Assembly (NCBI GenBank): GCA_964467635.1 | Contig: CAYXRN010000001.1 | Coordinates: 1-64,000 of the forward strand | Source of the DNA: FW021-bin31 sp964467635 | Lineage (GTDB): Bacteria > Bacteroidota > Bacteroidia > Chitinophagales > Chitinophagaceae | Direction: 5' to 3' | DNA: 64,000 bases | Part shown: positions 1 through 8,592 of the stretch, one piece after another | How positions within the stretch are numbered: the first letter of the stretch is position 1 | Layout: every line of letters starts with the position of its first letter | The notes under the pieces: generated by a model | Database searches by the model: none | What the model was told of the DNA's origin: nothing | Seen by the model: the letters and a program-made list of their open reading frames with translations, nothing else | Made by a program: the position numbers and the translations under genes

Positions 1-131
1 ACCGTCGCAGAAAGTCTGTACATGGTTTTAGGAAAAGAATGCAGACCGCCAAAGGACGCAAAGTGTTGGCCTCCAGGAGAGCAAAAGGCCGTCATAAGCT
101 GACTGTTTCTGATGAGCGGAAACTGAAATAG
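1..131 (+). CDS. rpmH: 50S ribosomal protein L34, 3' part
   Basis: The reading frame is open from base 3 to the TAG at 129-131 and gives the C-terminal 42 residues of L34. It has the very basic pattern typical of this protein, with RRRKSVHGFRKRMQT near the start and RRAKGRHKLTVSDERKLK at the end. L34 is a small structural protein of the large ribosomal subunit. The start codon and the first few residues lie before the window. It is followed by rnpA, the classic rpmH-rnpA order. Confidence 0.97.
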   Translation, partial: RRRKSVHGFRKRMQTAKGRKVLASRRAKGRHKLTVSDERKLK

Positions 132-181
132 GAAGATGTGTGGGGCAGGGCGGAGTATATTGAGCTTTAAAAAGACAGGTC

Positions 182-592
182 ATGGCTTTCCGTACTTTTC
201 CTAAAAATGAACATCTGAAAAGCAAAAAACAAATTCAGGCGCTTTTCCATCATGGGAAAGCGTTTTCTGTTTTCCCGTTGAAAGTATATTACCTGGTTTT
301 TCCATCCCCCGAGCCAGGTCCTGGACGCGCAGGATTTTCAGTACCTACCCGTCATTTTAAAAAAGCTGTTGACAGAAATCGCATCAAACGCCAGATGCGT
401 GAAACCTATCGGCTGCAAAAAGAAGAACTTGCCGATTTTCTCTGCGATAAGCAATTGGACTTAGCCGTATTTTTTGTCTACATTGACAAAAATCCAGCTG
501 ATTATCCTGTGCTGCATGAAAAAATGAAGGTGTCTTTAGACCGGCTCATTAAGCTGATACGTAAGCAGTTGTTGACCAATGAAAACAGTTAA
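182..592 (+). CDS. rnpA: Ribonuclease P protein component
   Basis: 136 residues, normal for RnpA. The family signature is clear at about residues 60-74 (KKAVDRNRIKRQMRE), containing the conserved RNR motif that contacts the RNA subunit. The protein assists the catalytic P RNA in removing the 5' leader of pre-tRNA. The ATG at 182 lies 50 bases after rpmH, and the gene overlaps yidD by 14 bases, so the three genes probably share a transcript. Confidence 0.97.
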   Translation: MAFRTFPKNEHLKSKKQIQALFHHGKAFSVFPLKVYYLVFPSPEPGPGRAGFSVPTRHFKKAVDRNRIKRQMRETYRLQKEELADFLCDKQLDLAVFFVYIDKNPADYPVLHEKMKVSLDRLIKLIRKQLLTNENS

Positions 593-809
593 TAAAATAT
601 TGGCACTGCCTTTTATCCTGCTGATCAAGCTCTATCAATGGATTCTTTCTCCATGGACTGGCCAGCATTGCCGCTTTACACCGACTTGTTCCCAATATGG
701 CATGGAGGCGTTAAAAAAATACGGGCTATGGAAAGGAGGCTATCTTACAGTGCGCCGTTTGCTCGCTTGTCGCCCGGGAGGAAGACACGGATATGATCCG
801 GTCCCCTGA
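579..809 (+). CDS. yidD: Membrane protein insertion efficiency factor YidD
   Basis: 76 residues, the usual YidD size. It has an N-terminal hydrophobic/amphipathic stretch (about 5-25), the signature CRFTPTCSQY at 31-40, and RRLLACRPGG near 59-68. YidD is thought to help YidC insert proteins into the inner membrane. It overlaps rnpA by 14 bases, the usual gene order. Convergent with the dipeptidyl peptidase gene 128 bases downstream; that spacer has only a weak AT-rich inverted repeat (851-857 with 881-887). Confidence 0.96.
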   Translation: MKTVNKILALPFILLIKLYQWILSPWTGQHCRFTPTCSQYGMEALKKYGLWKGGYLTVRRLLACRPGGRHGYDPVP

Positions 810-937
810 AATGCAAAGACATAAGGCGAGATAATCTGGCAAGGCGTGCAAAGAATAAATGTTGCTGTGGCGTTGCTCGCTATTCTTACACTGGCCAGCC
901 GCCTACCCCTAAAAACGAGCGTCTGGGCGCCGCTTTC

Positions 938-3136
938 TTATAAATTTTTCAAAATAAAATCGGTCATTCTGGTGAATAATTGCATGCGGGTATTTCCCCC
1001 GTAAATGCTGTGGTTTTTATTGGGATAATAGGCCTGTTGAAATTGTTTATCCGCCTGGACCAGGGCTTCACTGAACATCATGCTGTTTTGAAAATGCACA
1101 TTATCATCTGCTGTCCCGTGAATGAGTAGAAATGCGCCGTCCAACCGGCTGGCATAAGTAATGGGGGATGTTTTTTTATACCCTTCAGGGTTTTCCTGCG
1201 GTGTTCGCATAAAGCGTTCCGTGTATATGTTGTCATAATAGCGCCAGTTGGTAACTGGAGCTACGGCAACGGCCGTCCGGAAAACGTCAGATCCGACCGT
1301 GATCGCTAGGCAACTCATTAACCCTCCAAAACTCCAGCCCCAATGCCCAATACGGGAAGGATCCACATAGCTGTAATGATCAATAAGCCATTGTGCAGCA
1401 TCTATCTGGTCCTGAAGCTCATGCCATCCGAGATTGAGATAGGTTTTCTTTTTTTTGAATGCGACCCCGCGGTATCCGGTACCTGTATTATCTACGCTGA
1501 TAATGATGTATCCTTTTTCCGCAAGCATTTGCTGCCAGAAATTGAAGCCGCCCCAACGGTTGACCACTGTTTGCGAGCCGGGGCCACCGTAATTCATGAA
1601 CAAGACAGGATAGGTCTTGGTAGAATCAAAATCAGGAGGATACAGCATCATTGCATTCAAGTTCACCCCGGAGGAATTCGGAATTTTCAGGAAAACGCCT
1701 TTTGATAAGGCGTAGGCTGCCATCCTTTCTTTAAGCGCGCTATTGTCTTCCAATTCCCGGATCATCCGGCCATCTTCATCATGAATGGAATAGACAGGAG
1801 GGGTATTTAAAGCAGAATATTGATCCAGGTAAAAGGTGTTGTCGGCATTGAATGTGATGTCATGCCACCCCGGCTTATCTGTGATTTGTTTTAATCGAGA
1901 ACCATCGAAACGCACCGCAAATAGCTGGCGACTCATGGGGTTAGGATAGGCTGCCGTAAAGTAAAAAAGTTTGTTTTTCTGATCTATTCCGGCTACCTCG
2001 TCAATGCTCCACTCCCCCTTGGTTAACTTGGCGAGCTTTTCTCCTTCCAGGTTATAAAGATAGGCATGTTGCCATCCGTCCGATTCATTGACAATGATAA
2101 AATGTTTGCTATCTTTTAGGAAAAACAGGTCGTCAAAAAGGGATTCAGATATATACCATTTTGCGGTATCTGTATAAATTATCCGACTGTCTCCGGTATG
2201 GGTATTGTTCAGCAGCAGCTCTAGTTTGTTTTGCAACCGGTTTAAGCGATAGATACACAGCGTTTGGTTATCCTGTGTCCATTTGATGCGGGGTATATAC
2301 TGATCCGTCTTTTCCCCAATGTCCATGCTTTGCGTTTCTTTGTTACTTAGGTCATATACGTGGATGGTGACTACAGAATTAGGTTCTCCGGCTTTAGGAT
2401 ATTTGTAGGTATACAGGGTAGGGTAATTGCTGGTATCAGTATAGAAAGTAAGGGTATACAAAGGTACCTCTGATTCATCGAAACGATAGTAGGCAATCCG
2501 ATCGCCGTTAGGGCTCCACTCAAAGGCCTTTGTAAAACTAAACTCCTCTTCATAAACCCAGTCGCAACTCCCATTGATGATATGGTTTTTCTTTCCGTCA
2601 AATGTAATCTGTATTTCTTTTCCGGTGGATAGGTTTTTGTAATAGAGGTTGTTCGCTCTTACATAGGCCACTTTTTTCCCGTCAGGAGAAAAGGTAGGGT
2701 GTAAGACAGGCGATTCAGTTAATTGAACTAATTGTTTGGTTTTTAAATTGAATACATAAGGAATAGTTGTGTAACTTCTTCTGTAAATAGGTACTTTTTC
2801 TGTCTTGATGAGCAACTTATGCTCATCCTGGCTGAATGTATAATCATTCAACCGGATCCGCTTACCAGATGAACTCACCAGCTCCTTAGCCTCTACCAAT
2901 GTATCTGTTGTTTTACCCGTTTTGAAACTCTTTTTTACGAGATCACCTTCCTGGCTGATTTCCGTATAAAACCTACCGTCATTCATGGAGGAAAAGCCGG
3001 GGACTCGTTCTGCGTAGAAGGTGTATTTTTGATAGAGGTCTGAGATTGTAATTTGCTTCTTTTGTGCAAAAACAAGCGCAGGGACAAGAAGGATAAGGAA
3101 ACAAAATAGCTTTTTAACCAGATACATTACTTGCAT
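938..3136 (-). CDS. Dipeptidyl peptidase IV family serine peptidase (S9B)
   Basis: About 732 residues: signal peptide (first ~25 residues, ending VFAQ), N-terminal beta-propeller, C-terminal alpha/beta hydrolase. The nucleophile is in GWSFGG (Ser about 602), with Asp about 677 in GTADDNVH and His about 709 in NKNHSI. The motif DWVYEEEF carries the paired glutamates that bind the free amino end of substrates in DPP IV, so a dipeptidyl peptidase is more likely than an endopeptidase. Expected to release N-terminal X-Pro/X-Ala dipeptides in the periplasm. The frame is open up to 3193, but those residues precede the signal peptide and would overlap fabF; the start is placed at 3136 (3127 is also possible), just after the fabF stop, so the two genes may be cotranscribed. 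Confidence 0.9.
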   Translation of the reverse strand: MQVMYLVKKLFCFLILLVPALVFAQKKQITISDLYQKYTFYAERVPGFSSMNDGRFYTEISQEGDLVKKSFKTGKTTDTLVEAKELVSSSGKRIRLNDYTFSQDEHKLLIKTEKVPIYRRSYTTIPYVFNLKTKQLVQLTESPVLHPTFSPDGKKVAYVRANNLYYKNLSTGKEIQITFDGKKNHIINGSCDWVYEEEFSFTKAFEWSPNGDRIAYYRFDESEVPLYTLTFYTDTSNYPTLYTYKYPKAGEPNSVVTIHVYDLSNKETQSMDIGEKTDQYIPRIKWTQDNQTLCIYRLNRLQNKLELLLNNTHTGDSRIIYTDTAKWYISESLFDDLFFLKDSKHFIIVNESDGWQHAYLYNLEGEKLAKLTKGEWSIDEVAGIDQKNKLFYFTAAYPNPMSRQLFAVRFDGSRLKQITDKPGWHDITFNADNTFYLDQYSALNTPPVYSIHDEDGRMIRELEDNSALKERMAAYALSKGVFLKIPNSSGVNLNAMMLYPPDFDSTKTYPVLFMNYGGPGSQTVVNRWGGFNFWQQMLAEKGYIIISVDNTGTGYRGVAFKKKKTYLNLGWHELQDQIDAAQWLIDHYSYVDPSRIGHWGWSFGGLMSCLAITVGSDVFRTAVAVAPVTNWRYYDNIYTERFMRTPQENPEGYKKTSPITYASRLDGAFLLIHGTADDNVHFQNSMMFSEALVQADKQFQQAYYPNKNHSIYGGNTRMQLFTRMTDFILKNL

Positions 3137-3140
3137 TCTT

Positions 3141-4388
3141 TTATTCTTCGAATTTCTTAAATACAATAGAGCTGTTGTGACCGCCAAAGCCAAAGGTATT
3201 GCTCATGGAAAAACGGATTGGCTTTTGGAGGGGGTCCTTCAGGACAATATTCAGCTGCTTGGGAATTTCAGGGTCTATCTCAGTAGTATTTATAGTAGGA
3301 GGAATAACATTGTTTTTTGTGGCAAGAATACTAGCGATGGCTTCTACCGCACCGGCTCCGCCAAGCAGATGTCCGGTCATGGATTTGGTAGCGCTGATAA
3401 AAATTTTTTCGACATCGGCTCCGAAAACTTTTGCAATGGCTTTGGCTTCGCTGGGGTCTCCAATGGGCGTAGAAGTAGCGTGTGCATTAATATAATCAAT
3501 TTCTTTCGGACTGACGGAGGCATCCTTGATTGCCAGACGCATCGAATGATAAGAACCCAGTCCATCGGGGTGGGAACCCGTCATATGGTAAGCGTCCGCG
3601 GTCATGGCGGCGCCCACTATTTCGCCGTATATGGCCGCACCGCGTTTTTGGGCATGTTCCAGTTCTTCGAGAATGAGCGCGCCGGCTCCTTCCCCTAATA
3701 CAAAACCATTACGTGTGGGGTCGAATGGACGGGAGGCTGTTTGGGGATCTTCGTTGTTGTTGCTCAAGGCTTTCATGGAGGAAAAACCACCTACTGCGGC
3801 TTCAGTTATAGGGGCTTCGGAACCACCTGCGATGATCACATTGGCTTTGCCAAGCCGCAGATAGTTCAAGGCATCCATGATGGCGGTATTCGAGGTGGAG
3901 CAAGCTGTTACCACGGCATAATTAATGCCCATCAGGCCATATTTTATGGAAATCATTCCCGCAGCCATATTGGAGATAATCTTCGGCACAAAAAACGGGT
4001 TAAAGCGGGGAATAAAATTGCCTTTGGCGTATTCTTTTATTTCATCTTCAAATGTCTGCATGCCACCTTGTCCGGACCCCCATATTACGCCGGTGTCCAG
4101 TGGGTCCATTTTTTCAAAATCCAAGCCGGCATCTTTTACCGCTTCATCTACTGCTATCAGGGCATATTGTACATATGGATCGGTCTTTCGTAATGTGCTT
4201 TTATCCAAGTGGTCAGAAGGATTAAAGTCTTTGAGGCCGCACGCGAATTGTGTGCGAAACTGGGAAGCGTCGAAATTCGTAATCGGACGGGCGCCGGATA
4301 CGCCGCGGAGCAAATTATCCCAATAGGTTTTTACATTATTGCCTAAAGGTGTTAAGGCGCCTAATCCGGTGATGACTACTCTTTTCAT
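3141..4388 (-). CDS. fabF: Beta-ketoacyl-ACP synthase II
   Basis: 415 residues, full-length KAS II. The catalytic Cys is about 163 (VTACSTSN), the histidines about 303 (NAHATSTPIGD) and 340 (KSMTGHLLGG), and the lysine about 335: the complete Cys-His-His-Lys set of condensing enzymes. It extends acyl-ACP with malonyl-ACP in cytoplasmic fatty acid synthesis. acpP, its usual neighbour, is not next to it here; the gene instead leads into the peptidase gene 4 bases downstream. A Bacteroidota-type -7 element sits 34-41 bases upstream of the ATG. Confidence 0.93.
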   Translation of the reverse strand: MKRVVITGLGALTPLGNNVKTYWDNLLRGVSGARPITNFDASQFRTQFACGLKDFNPSDHLDKSTLRKTDPYVQYALIAVDEAVKDAGLDFEKMDPLDTGVIWGSGQGGMQTFEDEIKEYAKGNFIPRFNPFFVPKIISNMAAGMISIKYGLMGINYAVVTACSTSNTAIMDALNYLRLGKANVIIAGGSEAPITEAAVGGFSSMKALSNNNEDPQTASRPFDPTRNGFVLGEGAGALILEELEHAQKRGAAIYGEIVGAAMTADAYHMTGSHPDGLGSYHSMRLAIKDASVSPKEIDYINAHATSTPIGDPSEAKAIAKVFGADVEKIFISATKSMTGHLLGGAGAVEAIASILATKNNVIPPTINTTEIDPEIPKQLNIVLKDPLQKPIRFSMSNTFGFGGHNSSIVFKKFEE

Positions 4389-4421
4389 AAGTGAGATTTT
4401 CCTTTATATTTTAATGAATCA

Positions 4422-4429
4422 CAAAAATA
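4422..4429 (-). promoter_or_regulatory. Probable -7 box of the fabF promoter
   Basis: On the minus strand the bases read TATTTTTG, matching the Bacteroidota -7 consensus TAnnTTTG, about 35 bases before the fabF ATG. No clear TTG -33 element is seen at the right distance; the upstream stretch is T/A rich. Confidence 0.45.
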
Positions 4430-4778
4430 GGGAAGTAATTTTATAAAATGTGCCGTACATCCCAAAAGTCTTTGGCTTTCGGGATGTAATGTACAAAGAT
4501 TTTATGCTTGTGAAAGAATATGCCTGTAAAGTACGGAAGCCGCTTGATTTTAGTCTCCCGGTAAGGCTGGTATGTTCGGCTAAAAATAACTTGGTTGTGA
4601 TGTAAACTGCGCTTCACCTGCCCTGGGCATACCAGTGCCTGCCCTGGCGCAATGGGTGCTTTTTTGCGCAGTAGGTGAGGTAAGACCAAAGCCCATCTCA
4701 CGAAGGCCTAGGCTGCCTATCCTTCGTCCATATTCCGGTGGACGAGCTTGACGTTTCATCGTATGAGAAAACGATGTA
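4430..4778. other. Intergenic region between pncB and fabF
   Basis: About 350 bases. It contains an imperfect hairpin at 4456-4488 (TACATCCC pairing with GGGATGTA, one mismatch, then AAAG/CTTT) without a T run, a 6-base stem at 4725-4744, and the likely pncB terminator. An 86-codon minus-strand frame at 4441-4701 has no recognisable domain and is not called as a gene. Confidence 0.5.
4757..4776 (-). terminator. Possible terminator hairpin after pncB
   Basis: CATCGT and ACGATG form a 6-base stem with an 8-base loop starting 3 bases after the pncB stop. The tail on the minus strand is only weakly T-rich, so it is a modest candidate. Confidence 0.3.
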
Positions 4779-5960
4779 TTATTTTAACCCCAAAATCGTT
4801 TTGGCTAATGTAATCATGTCAGCGTCTCCGGTGTATTTACCTGGTTCATCCGAAAGTTTTACCACCCTGATCCAGTCTTTTCCCTCCGGCCGCGCGGCCG
4901 ACATCTTAATGACGATGTTCAATGGCTCCAGGCCGACGTCGTTGGTGAAATTGGTGCCAATTCCGAAGGACATGCCTATTTTATTTCTACAAAAAGCGAC
5001 GATGCGGTCTACCTTTTGCGGGTTCAATGCATCGGAAAAGATAATAGTTTTGCTCAACGGATCAATATTCAATGACTGGTAATGCGCGATTGCCTGCCGG
5101 GCAAAGATGATGGGGTCGCCGCTATCATGCCGTACACCATCAAATAATTTTGAGAATTTTTTATCGAAGCTTCCAAAAAACACTTTTGACGTATAAGTGT
5201 CAGATAAAGCAATTCCCAGGTCACCGCGATAGACCTCAACCCAATTTTCTAACGCGATGATGTTAGCCATCTGAAAACCGAATCTTGCCGCATGGAACAT
5301 AAACCATTCATGAGCATGGGTACCAATAGGCTTTACTCCGGAGCTAAGGGCAAGCGCTACGTTGCTGGTACCGGTAAAGCAGCCTTCCCCATGCTTTTTT
5401 AATGCGTTTACTACTAATCGATGCACGGCAAAGGAATGACGCCGGCGGGTACCGAATTCCGCTATTTTTATACCCATTTTTTTATAATGACTAATCTTGG
5501 CTTTTACAATATCGATTACTTCTTCGTCCGGGAGTCTTGGCATTTGTTGAAAGCGGTAATAGAGTTCACTGATCAGTGCCATAAGCGGCACTTCCCATAG
5601 AATGCTCCTGTACCAAAGCCCTTCGATAAGTACTTCCAGGTTTTCTCCTTTCTGGTGAATCTGTACTTCAGATGGGATATATCGAAAGCCGCTTAAGAAG
5701 TCAAGGTAAGTTGGATCAAGGTAACTGCATTTTTCGTTTAAATATTGTTTTTCTTTGTCAGTCAGTTTCAAGCTTGCCATTTTCTCTACTTCGCTCGTTA
5801 AGGCTGCTGCAAATCCTGGTGGAAATGAATGAGCTCCCCTGTTAATGAATTTATAACTCACACGTGCATATGGAAAGAGTTTGATTACCGCGTTCTGCAT
5901 GGTGAACTTATAGAAATCGTTATCTAAAATTGACGTAATGATATTATCTGAAGAGATCAT
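4779..5960 (-). CDS. pncB: Nicotinate phosphoribosyltransferase
   Basis: 393 residues, full length. Family landmarks are NDFYKFTMQ at about 14-22, EFGTRRRHSF at 168-177 (containing the histidine that is phosphorylated in this family), GTSN at 197-200 and GTHAHEW at 213-219. The enzyme joins nicotinate to PRPP, with ATP hydrolysis, to make nicotinate mononucleotide in the NAD salvage (Preiss-Handler) pathway. The gene stands alone on the minus strand, 45 bases after the CDF transporter gene. A TACCTTTC element at 5986-5993 (minus) could be its own -7 box. Confidence 0.93.
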   Translation of the reverse strand: MISSDNIITSILDNDFYKFTMQNAVIKLFPYARVSYKFINRGAHSFPPGFAAALTSEVEKMASLKLTDKEKQYLNEKCSYLDPTYLDFLSGFRYIPSEVQIHQKGENLEVLIEGLWYRSILWEVPLMALISELYYRFQQMPRLPDEEVIDIVKAKISHYKKMGIKIAEFGTRRRHSFAVHRLVVNALKKHGEGCFTGTSNVALALSSGVKPIGTHAHEWFMFHAARFGFQMANIIALENWVEVYRGDLGIALSDTYTSKVFFGSFDKKFSKLFDGVRHDSGDPIIFARQAIAHYQSLNIDPLSKTIIFSDALNPQKVDRIVAFCRNKIGMSFGIGTNFTNDVGLEPLNIVIKMSAARPEGKDWIRVVKLSDEPGKYTGDADMITLAKTILGLK

Positions 5961-6005
5961 ATCTGTATGATTATTATTACCAGAGGAAAGGTAACGAAAT
6001 ATTTA

Positions 6006-6992
6006 CTATTTTTTCAGATGCTGCCGGTTCGATAAAATACGTTCCCTGCTCCAGAATATTTGTTTTTCAAATGGAGCCTCCCGGACCGGACATTCCATTA
6101 ACCGGCAATACGGGCAGCTTAGGGGTGGTGTACAGGGATCCGTATGGATGAAGCATTCTACTTCTCTTTTTGGAAAATGGTCATTCAATATTTCTTCTAT
6201 TTCCTTTACTTCGCGATGAACTTCCAATAAAGTATAGTAATAAGGCAGGGTAACATGGCAGTCAATATGCAGATTGTTGCCAAATTGTTGAATCCGCAGG
6301 TTATGAACGTCTATCCATTGTGGTTTCCTGTTTTTAGAAAGAATGACCGCAATTTGGTCAACCACCTTCAGGTCTGTCTCGTCCATCAGCCCGGAAACCG
6401 ATTTTCTTAATAGCGAATAGCCTTTCGCGATGATCAGGATACCCATTATCAGCGAGGCGACCGGGTCCAGCCATTGCCATCCCGTTGTGCTTATCAACAA
6501 CAGCACGATGATGATCCCGAGACTTGACCACGCGTCTGTCAAAATATGTTGCCCGTTGCCGGTGATCGTTATAGAGGGGAGCCGTTTCCCGGAACGTATC
6601 AAAAACAGGCCCAGCAGCAGGTTGGCCGCACCGGTAACAACCAGGATAATTATTCCGCTGTGTAGTCCGGTTAATGTCCTGGGGTGAATAAAATAATCGA
6701 AAGCCTTATATAATATCAGTAAGCCGGCAATGGTGATCATGCCGCCCTCGAAACCAATAGAGAAAAATTCTACTTTACCATGACCGTAAGGATGGTTTTT
6801 GTCCCGGGGTTTTGCGGTCAGGTACACGCTGTAACAGGCAAATAGTGCCGCTACCACATTGATTATGGACTCCAGGGCGTCAGAAAGTACGGCTACGGAA
6901 TCCGTTTCCAGATATGCGATAAACTTTCCTGCTGTAATGGCAATGCTTACAACCAGGGAAAGGAAGATATACCGGAACTCTTTATGTCTCAA
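6006..6992 (-). CDS. Cation diffusion facilitator (CDF) family metal exporter
   Basis: 328 residues, with about six membrane helices in the first two thirds and a cytoplasmic C-terminal domain. NHPYGHGKVEFFS near residue 66 is a CDF hallmark. By alignment with E. coli YiiP, whose transport site is D45/D49/H153/D157, this protein has E41 and N45 in helix 2 and H149 and D153 in helix 5, so the helix 2 half of the site is changed. The C-terminus carries a cysteine-rich tail (PCTPPLSCPYCRLMECP), possibly a metal-sensing site. The family exports divalent metals by proton antiport; the metal here cannot be named. It lies 21 bases after the nucleoside transporter gene. Confidence 0.88.
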   Translation of the reverse strand: MRHKEFRYIFLSLVVSIAITAGKFIAYLETDSVAVLSDALESIINVVAALFACYSVYLTAKPRDKNHPYGHGKVEFFSIGFEGGMITIAGLLILYKAFDYFIHPRTLTGLHSGIIILVVTGAANLLLGLFLIRSGKRLPSITITGNGQHILTDAWSSLGIIIVLLLISTTGWQWLDPVASLIMGILIIAKGYSLLRKSVSGLMDETDLKVVDQIAVILSKNRKPQWIDVHNLRIQQFGNNLHIDCHVTLPYYYTLLEVHREVKEIEEILNDHFPKREVECFIHTDPCTPPLSCPYCRLMECPVREAPFEKQIFWSRERILSNRQHLKK

Positions 6993-7013
6993 AAATTACG
7001 GTTTTTGGGGTGT

Positions 7014-8288
7014 CTAAATCAAAATTCCTGCGATTGCTGCAGACATATATGAGGCAAGCGTACCACAGATCAGGGCCTTAAAACCAAGTCGGGCCAAGTC
7101 CGTCCGGCGGGAAGGTGCTAATTCTCCTATTCCCCCCACTTGTATGGCGATTGAGCTGAAGTTGGCAAAGCCACATAAGGCAAAGCTAACAATTACCATC
7201 GTTTTTGGAGTGAGTGTTTCTTTTATTTGTGACAGGTCCATATAAGCTACAAATTCATTGACCACCATCTTTGTTCCCAATAACGCACCGGCAGTCTGGG
7301 CTTCATGTCCGGGGACCCCCATGGCTCGCGCCATGAGAGAGAAGATGCTGCCTAAAATCTGATTCAGGCTCAATGTGTGCAGGTGGATGCCGATGAAGTC
7401 CAACGACAATCCCAGGCCGGCGAGAAAGCTGCCAATTCCACCCAAAAACCAGTCGGCCAGCGCAATCAGTGCAATAAAGCCAATCAACATGGCTGTCACA
7501 TTAAGGCCTACACGTAGACCGTCGCTTGCGCCATGGGAAATGGCGTCCAGTATATTGAAGGTGTTTTTCTTTACCCGCAGGGTTACCTCCTTTTTGGTTT
7601 CCGACTCTTCGGTTTCCGGCCAGACAATCTTTGAAATAACCAGCGCGCCGGGGGCGGCCATCAGGCTGGCGGCGATCAGGTACTCTGCCGGCACCCCCAA
7701 CGCGATGTACACTGCCATCACGCCGCCGGCAATACAAGCCATACTCCCGGTCATGGAAGCCAGCAATTCACTCATGGTCATTCCTTTTAAATAAGGCTTG
7801 ATCAGTATCTGTGCTTCTACCTGTCCTACAAAGGCGCTAGAAGCGTTGCTGAGGGCTTCACTTCCACTGACCCCCATGACTTTATACATTAGCCAAGCCA
7901 CTGCTTTTACGACACGTTGCATGATCCCCCAGTGATAGGCCATACTCACGAGTACGGCGACAAAGATGATCGTCGGAATAATCGTGAAAAAGAAGATCAG
8001 GTTGTTAGCGGGGCCAAATGCTTTGGTAAGCAGGTCCGAATTGACCAATGGACCAAATACGAAGGCGGCCCCCGCATGAGCCATATTCAATATTTTGGTT
8101 ACCTCAGCCCCTAACCATCCGAAAATCTGCTTTCCTATCGGTACTTTCAGGATGAAAACAGCTAGCGCGATCTGTATGGCCAATCCGGATAGTACTACAC
8201 GGTAATTGATTTTCCTGCGGTTATTAGACATCACGAATGCGATCCCTAAGATGACTACTATACCTATTAGCCCGGTGAACCTGCCCAT
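7014..8288 (-). CDS. NupC-type concentrative nucleoside transporter
   Basis: 424 residues with many hydrophobic helices across the whole length. It matches the CNT family: a conserved gate region near GQVEAQILIKPYL and MTMSELLASMTGSMACIAGG, and C-terminal FALCGFANFSSIAIQVGGIG. The protein imports nucleosides across the inner membrane using a cation gradient. The gene is upstream of the CDF gene and may be cotranscribed with it (21-base gap). Substrate range cannot be read from the sequence. Confidence 0.92.
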   Translation of the reverse strand: MGRFTGLIGIVVILGIAFVMSNNRRKINYRVVLSGLAIQIALAVFILKVPIGKQIFGWLGAEVTKILNMAHAGAAFVFGPLVNSDLLTKAFGPANNLIFFFTIIPTIIFVAVLVSMAYHWGIMQRVVKAVAWLMYKVMGVSGSEALSNASSAFVGQVEAQILIKPYLKGMTMSELLASMTGSMACIAGGVMAVYIALGVPAEYLIAASLMAAPGALVISKIVWPETEESETKKEVTLRVKKNTFNILDAISHGASDGLRVGLNVTAMLIGFIALIALADWFLGGIGSFLAGLGLSLDFIGIHLHTLSLNQILGSIFSLMARAMGVPGHEAQTAGALLGTKMVVNEFVAYMDLSQIKETLTPKTMVIVSFALCGFANFSSIAIQVGGIGELAPSRRTDLARLGFKALICGTLASYMSAAIAGILI

Positions 8289-8592
8289 TATTATCGGTTT
8301 ATTTGTCGGAGTGTAAAACTCAGCGGTCTTTAGCTAACGGCATACAAGCACCCTGTTACACTCACGGTTTTAAATAATTTTCGGTCGTCTTTCCTTCTTT
8401 CTTTGATCGGGTAACCCGGTTCTTTGGAAAATCGTCCGACAGGTAAAGCCGGACAGTGATTTCCTGGAATCTAGTTATCAGCTGTTTTTGCTACGCATTT
8501 CTACCAATTTACAAACCGAAAAGTAAAACATATTTTTGAAATCCGGTTTTTCGGGTAAAAACTTTACTTTTGAAGCAATTTATCTTTTTACT
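8289..8592. other. Divergent intergenic region before the M43 protease
   Basis: About 300 bases between divergent genes. TACTTTTG at 8565-8572 matches the TAnnTTTG -7 consensus and would start transcription roughly at 8579, just before the chosen TTG start of the protease. A short CGGGTAACCCG inverted repeat occurs near 8408. No coding frame or RNA gene is seen. Confidence 0.4.

Noticed and set aside
3177..4326. Several plus-strand frames opposite fabF
   Set aside because: They are antisense to a clearly conserved gene and have no domain of their own.
4441..4701. 86-codon minus-strand frame
   Set aside because: No recognisable domain, no promoter or ribosome site, and it spans two hairpins.
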